Assembly: GCF_029953265.1 (NCBI RefSeq)
Contig: NZ_JASBAO010000001.1
Span: forward strand, 806,001-870,000
Direction: 5' to 3'
Source: Commensalibacter oyaizuii
Lineage (GTDB): Bacteria; Pseudomonadota; Alphaproteobacteria; Acetobacterales; Acetobacteraceae
DNA length: 64,000 nt
The notes below the pieces were generated by a model, which ran no database searches, had not been told where the DNA came from, and was given only the letters and a program-made list of their open reading frames with translations. The first letter of the stretch is position 1; each line of letters starts with the position of its first letter. Below are positions 1-8,557 of this stretch, piece after piece. A program made the translations under genes and the position numbers.

Positions 1-39
1 TCTTTCAAAATTAATTGTTTAAGTAACGGTAGATTTGGT

Positions 40-622
40 TTAATCAGCGTTCAGTACGCTCATAACAACTTCTTTGGCACTCTCTTCACAAATACCGAAT
101 TCTGGATGATATTCAAAATAAACAGCAACAGAGCAAGTATCTTCATACTGATCTTCGGCATTAATCGATACTCTCTCGATTTTCACATCATCACTATAAA
201 GTGGAAAGAAAATATCGCTATATTTCTCAAATTGCTCACTTGCCCAAGCGTCATTAAACCTAATGGTAAAAGCCTTAGCCATCTGTAAGGCTGCAATGTT
301 CTTTGCCCCTACGAATCTCATTTCTATCGTAACTTCTGATCGTGCCCATAGGATTTTATGTTTATCTGTATATCTTGTTTCTGTTGTTGAAATCTGGTTT
401 TCATCAACAACTTGTAAAATAACGTAAGGAGACTTAGGTGACGAAACTCGGTTATTTATCCCTTTAATGATTGTTAATTCGGCCCCTTTAATTGGAATAG
501 CCTTTTCAATGAACCTCCCTACTAAGTCATACATATCTTTGTAACTCAAATTTTTTAGCTCTGGGAAAACATGATCTTCTGGAGCTTGCTACAACTTGCG
601 AGGTTTGATTGTCTTTAGTCAT
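40..622 (-). pseudogene. Phage neck/tail terminator (gp12-like) protein, frameshifted near its 5' end
   Basis: The main reading frame (40-549) encodes about 169 residues with the pattern of phage neck-terminator/tail-completion proteins: an N-terminal helix, then PYVILQVVD, then a tract near the C-terminus reading PLYSDDVKIERVS followed by QYED and EYHPEF. In that frame the first codon would be TTG at 549, and coding-like sequence (APEDHVFPELKN) continues upstream of it to an in-frame TAG. A better start, ATG at 620-622 with an AAAGG ribosome site 7 bases upstream, opens a different frame reading MTKDNQTSQVVA. Removing one A in the GCAAGC around 580-585 joins the two frames smoothly. I therefore read it as one gene of about 194 codons with a single-base insertion, so a prophage remnant or a sequencing error. 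The family assignment is from pattern recognition and moderately sure. Confidence 0.6.
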
Positions 623-753
623 TTTGAAACCTTTATTTAAATGAGAAATATACTTTGTATAAATTACGAATTGAGTCATTTAGTCGTAATTAAATGGAAT
701 TATGGCGTTGTTTGAACGAAACCGATTTATTTTTTGGGAAATAAACACAAAAA

Positions 754-776
754 AAGCGACCTGCTTTAGGTCGCTT
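754..776 (-). terminator. Rho-independent terminator reading leftward
   Basis: A perfect 9-bp stem (754-762 with 768-776) with a 5-base loop is followed on the minus strand by a run of seven T. It would stop leftward transcripts starting in 780-900, upstream of the phage gene. No full gene lies between it and umuD, only the 13-codon reading frame at 806-847. Confidence 0.7.
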
Positions 777-805
777 CGAATATCTTAAATAAAAAAGATA
801 TTAAT

Positions 806-847
806 CTATCTGACAAATAATCGTAAAATTTCTCTAATATGATCCAT
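806..847 (-). other. 13-codon reading frame resembling a transposase N-terminus or leader peptide
   Basis: ATG at 845-847 starts MDHIREILRLFVR followed by TAG, about 30 bases before the terminator at 754-776. The IREILRL pattern is like the first residues of IS21-family IstA transposases, so this may be a stub of a lost insertion sequence. A leader peptide in front of an attenuator is the alternative. It is too short to decide. Confidence 0.25.
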
Positions 848-873
848 CTTTCTTATACCAATATATTGTTTTT

Positions 874-887
874 GTTCGATACCGTTC
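874..887 (+). promoter_or_regulatory. Possible LexA box upstream of umuDC (imperfect spacing)
   Basis: The sequence GTTC-GATACC-GTTC lies about 40 bases before the umuD start. The known alphaproteobacterial LexA site is GTTC-N7-GTTC; here the spacer is six bases, so this is a degenerate or variant candidate. SOS control of umuDC is expected from the family, but this site does not prove it. Confidence 0.3.
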
Positions 888-924
888 CCACTTATTAACT
901 CTATCTATAATGTGGAGATTAGCG

Positions 925-1377
925 GTGGCTAAAACAATTGTAACCCAGATCAGTCCTGTTCATTATGATCATGATCAAAGACGGTATTTACCTTGTATTG
1001 AGGTTTATGTTCGTGCTGGGTTCCCTTCTCCAGCAACAGATTATTTAGAAAAACCGTTAGACCTAACAGAACATTTAATTACACATCCATCTTCTACTTA
1101 CTATATTCGTGTATCGGGTGATTCAATGATTGATTACGGAATATTTGACCGTGACTTGCTAATCGTTGATCGTTCTCTTACCCCTATATCAGGGGATATT
1201 GTCATTGTTGCATTGGATGGAGAACTGACGTGTAAATGTCTGGCATTTAAAAACAATGTACCTTATCTTCAATCAGGTAATCCCGAATATCCATCAATTG
1301 AAATTAAAGATAAGGAAACCTGTATATGGGGGGTAGTCATCCATAACATTCATTCATTTAGAAGCCGACGTAAATGA
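925..1377 (+). CDS. umuD: UmuD-like S24 peptidase, subunit of translesion DNA polymerase V
   Basis: In the SOS response, UmuD is cut by itself with RecA help to UmuD', which joins UmuC to form polymerase V. Numbering from the in-frame ATG at 910, the Ala36-Gly37 cleavage site, catalytic Ser72 in GDSM and catalytic Lys109 in ELTCK are all present, followed by the usual beta-rich peptidase core. I place the start at GTG 925 because GGAG at 914-917 sits 7 bases before it; ATG 910 would add five residues and has no ribosome site. Its stop overlaps the umuC start (ATGA), so the two are translationally coupled. Length (150 to 155 residues) is normal for the family. Probably LexA-controlled. Confidence 0.93.
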   Translation: MAKTIVTQISPVHYDHDQRRYLPCIEVYVRAGFPSPATDYLEKPLDLTEHLITHPSSTYYIRVSGDSMIDYGIFDRDLLIVDRSLTPISGDIVIVALDGELTCKCLAFKNNVPYLQSGNPEYPSIEIKDKETCIWGVVIHNIHSFRSRRK

Positions 1378-2642
1378 TTGGACTACTAGACTGTAATAAC
1401 TTTTACGCGTCTTGCGAGCGTGCCTTTAACCCCAAACTGGAAGGTCAACCTATCGGTATTCTTTCCAATAACGATGGATGCGTTATTGCCAGATCAAACG
1501 AACTGAAACCTTATGTTCCAATGGGTATGCCCGCCTTTAAAATACCACCTCATATTAAAAAGAAAATTACATTACTTAGTTCAAATTACGAGCTATATGG
1601 CGATATGAGTCAGAGGGTATTCTCTATCGTACAAGAATATATTTACGATACAGAACTATATTCTATCGATGAAGCTTTTTTGCATTTGCAAAATAAACAA
1701 AATGCTACTGAATATTGTATTGCTTTACGAAAAATTATTCACCAATGTACGGGAATACCTGTTTCAATTGGTCTTTCATTAACTAAAACCTTGGCTAAAA
1801 TTGCCAATCATGTTGCAAAGAAAAATACGGATTATCAAGGTGTTTATTTTTTAAACCCTGACCATCCTGCATTTGCATCAATCTTGCAACAATTCCCTGT
1901 CACTGAAATTTGGGGCATTGGCCGTCGGCTATCTGTAAAGTTATCAAATATGGGCATTCAAACTGCTTGGCAACTTAGAAATTGCGATGCACACTTTTTA
2001 GGGAAGCAATTTTCAGTAGTCATGGAGCGCACTATTTTAGAGTTACGTGGCATCCCTTGTATAGATCTAGAAGGCACACACACCCTTAAGAAAAATATCA
2101 TGACTTCTCGCAGTTTTGGAAATGCAACGAACGATTTTCATGATTTAGAAGACATCGTTCGTATTCATGCCAGTCGAGGCGCTGAAAAATTAAGATCACA
2201 ACATTCTTTGGCACAAGCTGTGTTAGTATTTTTAAAAACCAATCGGTTTCACAAAATAAAATCACAATACCATCCCTCTATTGCCATTCCCCTTCTCTAT
2301 CCAACCAGTGATACAAGGGAAATTATCCAAGCCGCACAAAATGGGCTGCGTCGTATATACAAAAAGAACTACCTATATCAAAAGGCTGGTATCATGATGC
2401 TGGACATCGTTGGACAAGATAAAAATCAGCTTAATATTTTCAGTAACACAAATACTGACGAAGCAAAAAAACGTAGTGAAATCTTAATGCAAACCCTTGA
2501 TAATATTAATAAAAAAATGGGACGTAATAAAATCGCTTTTGGAGCAACCAAATCCACAGCATCATGGAACTTAAAACGCAACCACTTAAGTCAACGATAT
2601 ACGACCCGATGGGATGAATTACCTGTGGTTAAGGCTGTATGA
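1374..2642 (+). CDS. umuC: UmuC, error-prone Y-family DNA polymerase V catalytic subunit
   Basis: This 422-residue Y-family polymerase copies past DNA lesions together with UmuD'. The N-terminus has the palm motif with metal-binding Asp6 in LLDCNNFYASCE, and the second catalytic pair is Asp99-Glu100 in YSIDEAF. A helix-hairpin-helix thumb (WGIGRRLSVKL) and a little-finger domain follow. The C-terminal QRYTTRWDELP is the usual UmuC tail. The length matches E. coli UmuC (422). It overlaps umuD by 4 bases. The pair sits between phage-type and secreted-protein genes, and umuDC operons are often carried on plasmids or prophages, so it may be accessory rather than core. The reading frame is intact. 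Confidence 0.95.
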   Translation: MIGLLDCNNFYASCERAFNPKLEGQPIGILSNNDGCVIARSNELKPYVPMGMPAFKIPPHIKKKITLLSSNYELYGDMSQRVFSIVQEYIYDTELYSIDEAFLHLQNKQNATEYCIALRKIIHQCTGIPVSIGLSLTKTLAKIANHVAKKNTDYQGVYFLNPDHPAFASILQQFPVTEIWGIGRRLSVKLSNMGIQTAWQLRNCDAHFLGKQFSVVMERTILELRGIPCIDLEGTHTLKKNIMTSRSFGNATNDFHDLEDIVRIHASRGAEKLRSQHSLAQAVLVFLKTNRFHKIKSQYHPSIAIPLLYPTSDTREIIQAAQNGLRRIYKKNYLYQKAGIMMLDIVGQDKNQLNIFSNTNTDEAKKRSEILMQTLDNINKKMGRNKIAFGATKSTASWNLKRNHLSQRYTTRWDELPVVKAV

Positions 2643-2749
2643 GTTATCCATATTTTTCCTATATTGATTTTAATAGTAATGTCGAGATGTTATTTTAATA
2701 GCAGGGATTTCTACCACCTCTTTATCTTGATCAGTATTATTTAAAATAA

Positions 2750-2779
2750 ATGAGTGTAATCATTAATAATTATACTCAT
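2750..2779 (+). terminator. Hairpin between the convergent umuC and secreted-protein genes
   Basis: Positions 2750-2760 pair with 2769-2779 through one G-U wobble, with an 8-base loop. There is no long T run after it, so it is a weak terminator candidate for umuDC. Its position between convergent genes supports the role. Confidence 0.4.
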
Positions 2780-2801
2780 ATTGACGCTAGAGATGATTTT
2801 T

Positions 2802-4721
2802 TTAATTAACAGCTATCGCGCCATCATCACTACGCCAGGTTTTGGCAGTATCCATAAATATCCATCGACCAGTGCCTTGTCCTACAGCCTGTCCTTTATT
2901 TAAGCAATCACCACAAAATACATGATCTGAAGGGAAATGTACTGAAGCTTTAATCATATTAAATGTTTGTGTAGTTGTTTGTGCTCTAATCAATGCTACA
3001 TCTTGAAGGTATGTAATTTTACTAATGGGCGCATTAATGTTTTTTGCATATATTCCATTAATACCTCGTATATTAGCACCACCAGCAACTTGTGTTCCGA
3101 CATACCAATCACCATCAGTATTAGGCTGTAATATAGCTCCTATTTTATTATTTCCTCGCTCACTATGCCCCATAATTATAGAATTATTTGCAAGATGAAA
3201 CGTCGAGGCACTATAAACTTCACCGTTGGCTCGAATACATAGTCCAGGAACATTCGTATCAGAAGACGTCGTATTATTACCAATTAAGCAAACCCCACCT
3301 ACATTATCTAATGAATAATTAAATGAAATATATCCCATTTGAACACCACTATTTGCCTCACTATTCCAACGGGTGCCATTCACAACTAAACCCAAATCGA
3401 CTTGGTAATTTTTCCATGTTTCTTTTTCTGATATGTTAGTATCATTTCTTTGAACCCACGAACGCGTAATAAGTTGATTGTTTGCGTCTAATGTTGGGGT
3501 AAAACTTTCAAAAGACGTATGTCTTCCACCTGACCTCTCTGGTGCTGCCGAACCAGGAATATAAAAATTCCAACCTTTATATTCATTTCCCCAACTCGGT
3601 ATCGTATTTATAATTCCATTAGGAAGATTATTACCATTAATTAATAAACCTACACTGTCGTAAGTTGGATGATAGCATTTGCCTTTACCGTCAAATGCTG
3701 CCCCCCCACAATCAAAAGCAATTACAATACCCCTCATCGTCGCTTCATTTGATTGACCTCCATTATAATGCATATTAAATTCATCACCGTTAACATAATC
3801 AATTGAGCTATCTGGTCTAGCAATCGGATCATACGTCACATACAAATTTCTACCACCCGTTTGAGTAGGAGATCCTATCATTGCAACAGCTTCTTTGAAA
3901 TTGCTACGAACAGTATCATATACAGACGTAGGAACATCCCCTTTCATCCATGAATGACCTGTTTCGTTTCCTCCTTGTATACCCCACCCATTGACTACAA
4001 TACTACTTCCATCCTCAGCCACACTTTTAACTGTTGATACATAGTAATTATGGGGGTTAAGGGATTGTGCAGATGTGTGATCAAACAAACCATTATCATG
4101 CGTTCTAATATCTTTTTGCTTTACATCCAGTGAAATAGAATTCGTTGTGATATACTGATTAGGATGAATACGTGCCATCTGTTCAGGGGTAAGATATGAT
4201 CCTAATGGTAAGAATATATGATTAGCATCATACGTTACTCCTTTTAAAGTTAGAATGGGTTCTACATTACTGGTTTCATCATAATGTAAAACAGTATCAA
4301 AAGAAGGATCATTCGCTATGTTTTCAATAGCAGTTAAATTTCCTGTTAACGCAGCTCTAGAATTAAAAACTGAATTGTTGGTCATTACCGTACAAGTCAG
4401 ACAACCAAGATCCATCAACCCATCAGGATGCCCTCTCAATATAATAGAAGAATTTGAACCATAAGCAGCAAGTTTACTTGCTGGGGTTTCTGGCCCACCA
4501 TCAGCAGCTTCTATCCTCTGCCCCCCTAATAATAATGAATGAGGGTTGATATAAGGATCTATATTCTGACCTGGAGATTTATAGTTATTTTGTGTCCCAC
4601 CAATAGAGAAAACAGGCCCCATTAATACTTGACTTTGATAATAATTATTGGGTGCACCCATCGCTGTAGACAAAGAAAAAATACTTACTTGAAGTAATAT
4701 TACACATAAAATTTTTTTCAT
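2802..4721 (-). CDS. Large secreted protein of unknown function, possibly tail-spike-like
   Basis: A 639-residue protein starting with a clear Sec signal peptide (MKKILCVILLQVSIFSLSTA, then MGAPNN), so it is exported. I do not recognise the family. It is rich in Asn, Gly, Ser and Thr, with many predicted short beta strands. Cysteine pairs occur at CLTC, in FDCGGAAFDGKGKC, around CLIGNN and LCIRANG, and at CGDC near the C-terminus. The last 180 residues (ANGEVYSAST, then GAILQPNTDGDWYVG, then ARGI-like repeats) resemble the beta-structured ends of phage tail spikes or surface adhesins. It stands alone, flanked by umuDC and a decayed membrane-protein remnant. Inference: a cell-surface or phage-derived fibre protein that gained a signal peptide. 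The function is unknown. Confidence 0.7.
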   Translation of the reverse strand: MKKILCVILLQVSIFSLSTAMGAPNNYYQSQVLMGPVFSIGGTQNNYKSPGQNIDPYINPHSLLLGGQRIEAADGGPETPASKLAAYGSNSSIILRGHPDGLMDLGCLTCTVMTNNSVFNSRAALTGNLTAIENIANDPSFDTVLHYDETSNVEPILTLKGVTYDANHIFLPLGSYLTPEQMARIHPNQYITTNSISLDVKQKDIRTHDNGLFDHTSAQSLNPHNYYVSTVKSVAEDGSSIVVNGWGIQGGNETGHSWMKGDVPTSVYDTVRSNFKEAVAMIGSPTQTGGRNLYVTYDPIARPDSSIDYVNGDEFNMHYNGGQSNEATMRGIVIAFDCGGAAFDGKGKCYHPTYDSVGLLINGNNLPNGIINTIPSWGNEYKGWNFYIPGSAAPERSGGRHTSFESFTPTLDANNQLITRSWVQRNDTNISEKETWKNYQVDLGLVVNGTRWNSEANSGVQMGYISFNYSLDNVGGVCLIGNNTTSSDTNVPGLCIRANGEVYSASTFHLANNSIIMGHSERGNNKIGAILQPNTDGDWYVGTQVAGGANIRGINGIYAKNINAPISKITYLQDVALIRAQTTTQTFNMIKASVHFPSDHVFCGDCLNKGQAVGQGTGRWIFMDTAKTWRSDDGAIAVN

Positions 4722-4824
4722 TAAAATATATCTTATTTAAAATTGATATTTTTATTTATAATATTATACTATAAAGTAATATTCTTTCAAATAAATAATT
4801 AAACTATATTTTTATCTACACATT

Positions 4825-5057
4825 TCAATCAACAATATGCTGCACTAATGTTACAGAATTGATATCGTCTAGCTTAAAGGCAACATGTTTTGGTCCATTT
4901 AGCATCGGTTTCTTATAGTTGGCACAAGAGTTCAAAATAAATTTCACGACATTGCTATATCTCTCTTGTGATCAAAATACAAAGCAGTACAACAACTGTA
5001 AATACTACAGCCATAATAATGGATTCAATTTTATCTGGTATTATACCCGATAAATAG
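4825..5057 (-). pseudogene. Decayed small membrane-protein gene
   Basis: On the minus strand a frame ending at the TGA at 4825-4827 reads QERYSNVVKFILNSCANYKK, continues through PMLNGPKHVAFKLDD and ends INSVTLVQHIVD, which is protein-like. Just upstream, in another frame, comes a hydrophobic stretch (MAVVFTVVVLLCILITRE) that would join it after a one-base correction near 4975. Around 5285-5355 another hydrophobic fragment (GISIYFIPKVAVNLGKILE) may be a further piece. I read this as a broken gene for a membrane protein; the family is unknown. Confidence 0.45.
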
Positions 5058-5365
5058 CATTACCTGCGTTAATCAACGTTAATTAAATCATACCATTATC
5101 CTTTTCCATAAAACAACTTAGTGAGTAGATGAATATATTTAAGAAATGCAGACTTTTAGACTCAATATATCCTCCAAATATGATTTATATTACCTCTTAA
5201 TATTCATGGTGTATCTGATACATAAATTAATAGGGTAACTTAACAGGGCATTTCGTTTAAATCTCTAGAGTTTTTTTACTTTACAGTTTCCAAAATCTTC
5301 CCTAAATTAACCGCAACTTTAGGTATAAAATAAATAGAAATACCTATAATAATTTAAGACTTTTT

Positions 5366-6697
5366 ATGAAATTTAAATTTTTACCTTCTATTTTTATCCT
5401 ATATTGTTGTTTCGTATATTCCCCCGTATCTTTTGCAAATACATATACCATTCAACGTACCCCTATTTGGCAAAGTAGTACAAACACGTCCACCCAACAG
5501 TTTATTATCTCAGGATCAGAAAATAACTATACTATTTCTTTAATTTTGATGCCTCAGCGTTATGCTATTCTACAAGTTTACACACAACGAAAAGATCAAC
5601 TCCTAAATCATACTGCTCTAACACTGACATTGACTATAGGGCAGCAAATTATAAAACTTCCTAAATCAACTCTTAACATGAGACCTGGTTACTTGATTTT
5701 TAACAAAAGCCTTTCAATTATACAACTCAAGGAGTTTTTGCATGAACTGACATCAAAAGATACCGCCTATATTACCTATAACCACGATATTATTCCTGTT
5801 TCATTGGCGGGAACCAGTAAAGTTGTAACTGCTTTACTTAAGTATATTAACGACCATAATATCAGTAACTTACCTACTCCTTTTACCCAAGAACGTAATT
5901 TTATAACTTCATTTTATTTTCCTAGTATTTCCGAAAGTAAAAATAAACTATTATATGGTATGGGTGTATTGACTCTGTTGTTTTTCTTAACGAAACCATG
6001 CTGGAAATTATGCAAAAAATTACTAATTCTATTGATTTTTTATTATAAAAGAAGAAAAGCCACAAAAATTGCTAATCGTGAAATACAAAAATACGCAAAA
6101 ATATTATATATTAGAAGGGATCAATTAATTTATACTGATGAATATGGTTCATTAATAAAAGATAAGTGGTTCCAAGAAATTAATCGTTTTATCAAAACAA
6201 AAATAAAACCTCTTTTACACGAAACAAAATTAGAATCTTTCTACCCTTACATTCAAAAATCAATTTTTAAGACAATTGTTCAAACAGCCAAAAACTTTCC
6301 TCGCTCTGCCAATCAGAAAGTTAAGAGTAAAAATAAACAACGTCATATATATTCTCCGAAAATGAAACCCTTAGATTACGAAGCATATTGCGCTGATCTA
6401 TTATGTCAAATTGGATGGGATGCACAAGTTACAACAGCAAGTGGTGATCAAGGTGCAGATGTGATTGCTATGAAAAATGATGTTATCCTTATTCTGCAGT
6501 GCAAATTATACAGCAAGCCTGTCGGTAATAAAGCCGTTCAAGAGGTGAATGCTGCCAAAAGTTTTTACCATGCCCATTATACTGCTGTTGTATCTAATGC
6601 ACCGTATACAACGTCTGCTCGACAACTCGCATCTTCTACCCATGTTGCTTTACTTCACCATGAGTTATTACAAGAATTTGCACTTTCGTTACGTTAA
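5366..6697 (+). CDS. Membrane-anchored protein with a C-terminal Mrr-type restriction endonuclease domain
   Basis: 443 residues in three parts. The first about 25 residues are a Sec signal (hydrophobic core ending PVSFA) leading into an exported domain of roughly 165 residues with no recognised family. A transmembrane segment near residues 193-225 is followed by Lys/Arg-rich sequence, placing the C-terminus in the cytoplasm. The last 95 residues form an Mrr/type IV restriction fold (PLDYEAYCADLL, then GDQGADV, then LQCK), with catalytic Asp365 and Gln378-X-Lys380 in the expected PD-(D/E)xK arrangement. Mrr proteins cut modified or foreign DNA. A nuclease tethered to the membrane suggests action on incoming DNA, which is my inference. 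No methylase or helicase partner is adjacent. It lies in an AT-rich, gene-poor accessory region. Confidence 0.8.
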   Translation: MKFKFLPSIFILYCCFVYSPVSFANTYTIQRTPIWQSSTNTSTQQFIISGSENNYTISLILMPQRYAILQVYTQRKDQLLNHTALTLTLTIGQQIIKLPKSTLNMRPGYLIFNKSLSIIQLKEFLHELTSKDTAYITYNHDIIPVSLAGTSKVVTALLKYINDHNISNLPTPFTQERNFITSFYFPSISESKNKLLYGMGVLTLLFFLTKPCWKLCKKLLILLIFYYKRRKATKIANREIQKYAKILYIRRDQLIYTDEYGSLIKDKWFQEINRFIKTKIKPLLHETKLESFYPYIQKSIFKTIVQTAKNFPRSANQKVKSKNKQRHIYSPKMKPLDYEAYCADLLCQIGWDAQVTTASGDQGADVIAMKNDVILILQCKLYSKPVGNKAVQEVNAAKSFYHAHYTAVVSNAPYTTSARQLASSTHVALLHHELLQEFALSLR

Positions 6698-7026
6698 ACT
6701 ACATTTCTGGTATCTTAACCAACTAAATTTTTAATATTTAATAAAATACCTATAGTATTAGCCATCCCGCTTTTGTCCTCTGATAAAAATAAATACCATT
6801 CATACTAATAATAATTGTCGCCTTTTGAATAATTTCGTATTTATACGACAAAATAAGAGCGGGTAAAAAATATTTTTAAGTTACTGAATATAACTTTTAC
6901 AAATTACCAAGCATAATACTATAATCAGTATCAAATCTTCTTCCACTAAATTTGAAAGAAATACCTGCTATATTCATAATAAAACAACAAAATTTATAAA
7001 TATTACTATGATTTTCTATAAAAAAA
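6698..7026. other. AT-rich intergenic stretch without a recognisable gene
   Basis: This is very AT-rich non-coding sequence between the Mrr-like gene and the hairpin at 7027-7065. Only short, stop-interrupted frames are seen on both strands. I see no RNA gene or clear promoter. Confidence 0.5.
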
Positions 7027-7065
7027 ACTTACATCTAATTTATTTATTATAAATTAGATGTAAGT
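7027..7065 (-). terminator. 16-bp perfect palindromic hairpin with T-tract on the minus strand
   Basis: Arms 7027-7042 and 7050-7065 are perfectly complementary around a 7-base loop. On the minus strand the stem is followed by a run of T (the A-tract at 7020-7027), giving a terminator shape for leftward transcription from the SanA/YdcF-like gene, about 275 bases downstream of its stop. The unusually long stem could instead be a mobile repeat end. Confidence 0.5.
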
Positions 7066-7339
7066 AAACATAGTGTAAATGCGTAAATATACAGATAGAA
7101 AAAGCAATCTGTAATAGTCAATATACCACCCTTTGAAATAAAGTAAATAGCAAATACTACTTTTACGATTAACTATTATGTCATAATAAATTGTATTCTC
7201 TAGCTATTTTTTTCTATCGAGATAATAACTATTTTTAAAACCTATGGTTGTAAAAATTACAATATTAAAATGGTTAACTACTCACAAATATAATGTTATC
7301 AATAATAGTTATATAAAAGTAAGTAAAATCAAATTTTAT

Positions 7340-7921
7340 TTATTTCAAACGAAAATAATAAAATACATACCCCATCATTTCCCTAGGAACTTTTACAAAA
7401 TCTTCCCAAGTAAAGTAAAAAGGTGCAGCGTTGCCCAAACACTTAACTCCAGCCATGTTAAAAGCTAATTTAATACGCGCAATATGATAATATTGAGAAA
7501 TAACAATAGCACATTTCATATGATGATCATTCATGTATATTGCTGTATTTTGCGCAGTTGCACGTGTATTCACCCCTTTCCCGTCATTTATAATGTTCTT
7601 TTCAGGGATACCATGATCTATCAAATATTGTTTCATCACAACAGATTCATCATGTCCCTCTATACCTGTTCCACCGCTAACCAAAATGTAAGGAGCATAA
7701 CCGTCATCATATATTCTTATGGCCTCATTCAAACGTGCAACCAACGCTTCGCTCGGATCGCCGTCCGGAAAAACTTTATTACCCAGAACAACAATTAAAT
7801 CAGCATTGAATGTATTATTACGCAAACCACATACAATTACTGACAAAACCAAAAATACAAAAACAAAGAAAATAGCTGCAAGCCACTTTTTTTTATGATT
7901 TAGAACCATAGGAAAATCCAT
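7340..7921 (-). CDS. SanA/ElyC/YdcF family (DUF218) membrane-anchored protein
   Basis: 193 residues: an N-terminal membrane anchor (about residues 13-34), then a DUF218 Rossmann-like domain. It shows the family signature LIVVLGNKVFPDGDPS, the YILVSGGTGIEGHDES loop and CAIVISQYYHIARI. E. coli SanA, ElyC and YdcF, which share this fold, affect envelope barrier function; the biochemical reaction is not settled. The C-terminus (PREMMGYVFYYF) is typical of SanA-like members. It is a single gene read leftward, with 117 bases to the divergent GNAT gene. The ATG at 7919-7921 has no strong ribosome site, so the in-frame MVLNHKKK start a few codons on is also possible. The family is certain and the function open. 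Confidence 0.85.
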   Translation of the reverse strand: MDFPMVLNHKKKWLAAIFFVFVFLVLSVIVCGLRNNTFNADLIVVLGNKVFPDGDPSEALVARLNEAIRIYDDGYAPYILVSGGTGIEGHDESVVMKQYLIDHGIPEKNIINDGKGVNTRATAQNTAIYMNDHHMKCAIVISQYYHIARIKLAFNMAGVKCLGNAAPFYFTWEDFVKVPREMMGYVFYYFRLK

Positions 7922-8038
7922 CTAAAAAACTTAATTTAATATGAATATCTAAATCATTTCTTTATTAAACGCACTATATATAATAATGAAATTCAATTGT
8001 CCCATCTTTTTCCAAAAAAAACTTAAAGAATAAAATTT

Positions 8039-8557
8039 ATGAATTCATTACAAATAATACGTGTAACTCTTGACGAGTTACCTCAATTACAAGACATAAG
8101 CAGACAAACTTTTTTTGAAACTTTTGCCTCTTCATGTTCTATAAGCGATATGCAATCCTATCTAAACAATAATTTTGAACGACAACAATTATCTACTGAA
8201 ATCAAAAATGAAAATTCTTGCTTTTATTTTGCAATATATAACCAAAAATTAGCAGGATATTTAAAAATTAACTTTAATTCTGCACAAACTGAATTTAAAG
8301 ATCCCAAGGCACTCGAAATAGAGAGGATATATATTTTACAAAATTTTCAAAAACAACGTTTGGGTCAATCTTTACTTCAACATGCTATACAAATTGGCAA
8401 GCAAAATTCTCTGCATTATATCTGGCTTGGTGTATATGAACATAATAACAAGGCAATTCAGTTTTATAAAAAGAATGGTTTTCGTTCTTTTGATAGTCAT
8501 GTTTTTATGGTCGGAAATGATAAACAAATAGATATCTTAATGAAACTGGACTTGTAG
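8039..8557 (+). CDS. GNAT family N-acetyltransferase
   Basis: 172 residues of the GCN5-related acetyltransferase fold, which moves acetyl from acetyl-CoA to an amine. The acetyl-CoA pyrophosphate loop is the QKQRLGQSLL segment, preceded by the beta4 strand LEIERIYIL, and the C-terminal motif is LGVYEHNNKAIQFYKKNGF. This layout is closest to the RimI/YjaB-like small GNATs whose substrate is usually unknown. The gene stands alone, read rightward, divergent from the SanA/YdcF-like gene. Nothing nearby suggests a substrate. Confidence 0.88.
   Translation: MNSLQIIRVTLDELPQLQDISRQTFFETFASSCSISDMQSYLNNNFERQQLSTEIKNENSCFYFAIYNQKLAGYLKINFNSAQTEFKDPKALEIERIYILQNFQKQRLGQSLLQHAIQIGKQNSLHYIWLGVYEHNNKAIQFYKKNGFRSFDSHVFMVGNDKQIDILMKLDL

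Noticed and set aside
7244-7468. 74-codon rightward frame overlapping the end of the SanA/YdcF-like gene
   Set aside because: Half of it is antisense to the conserved C-terminus of that gene, with no ribosome site and no recognisable motif.
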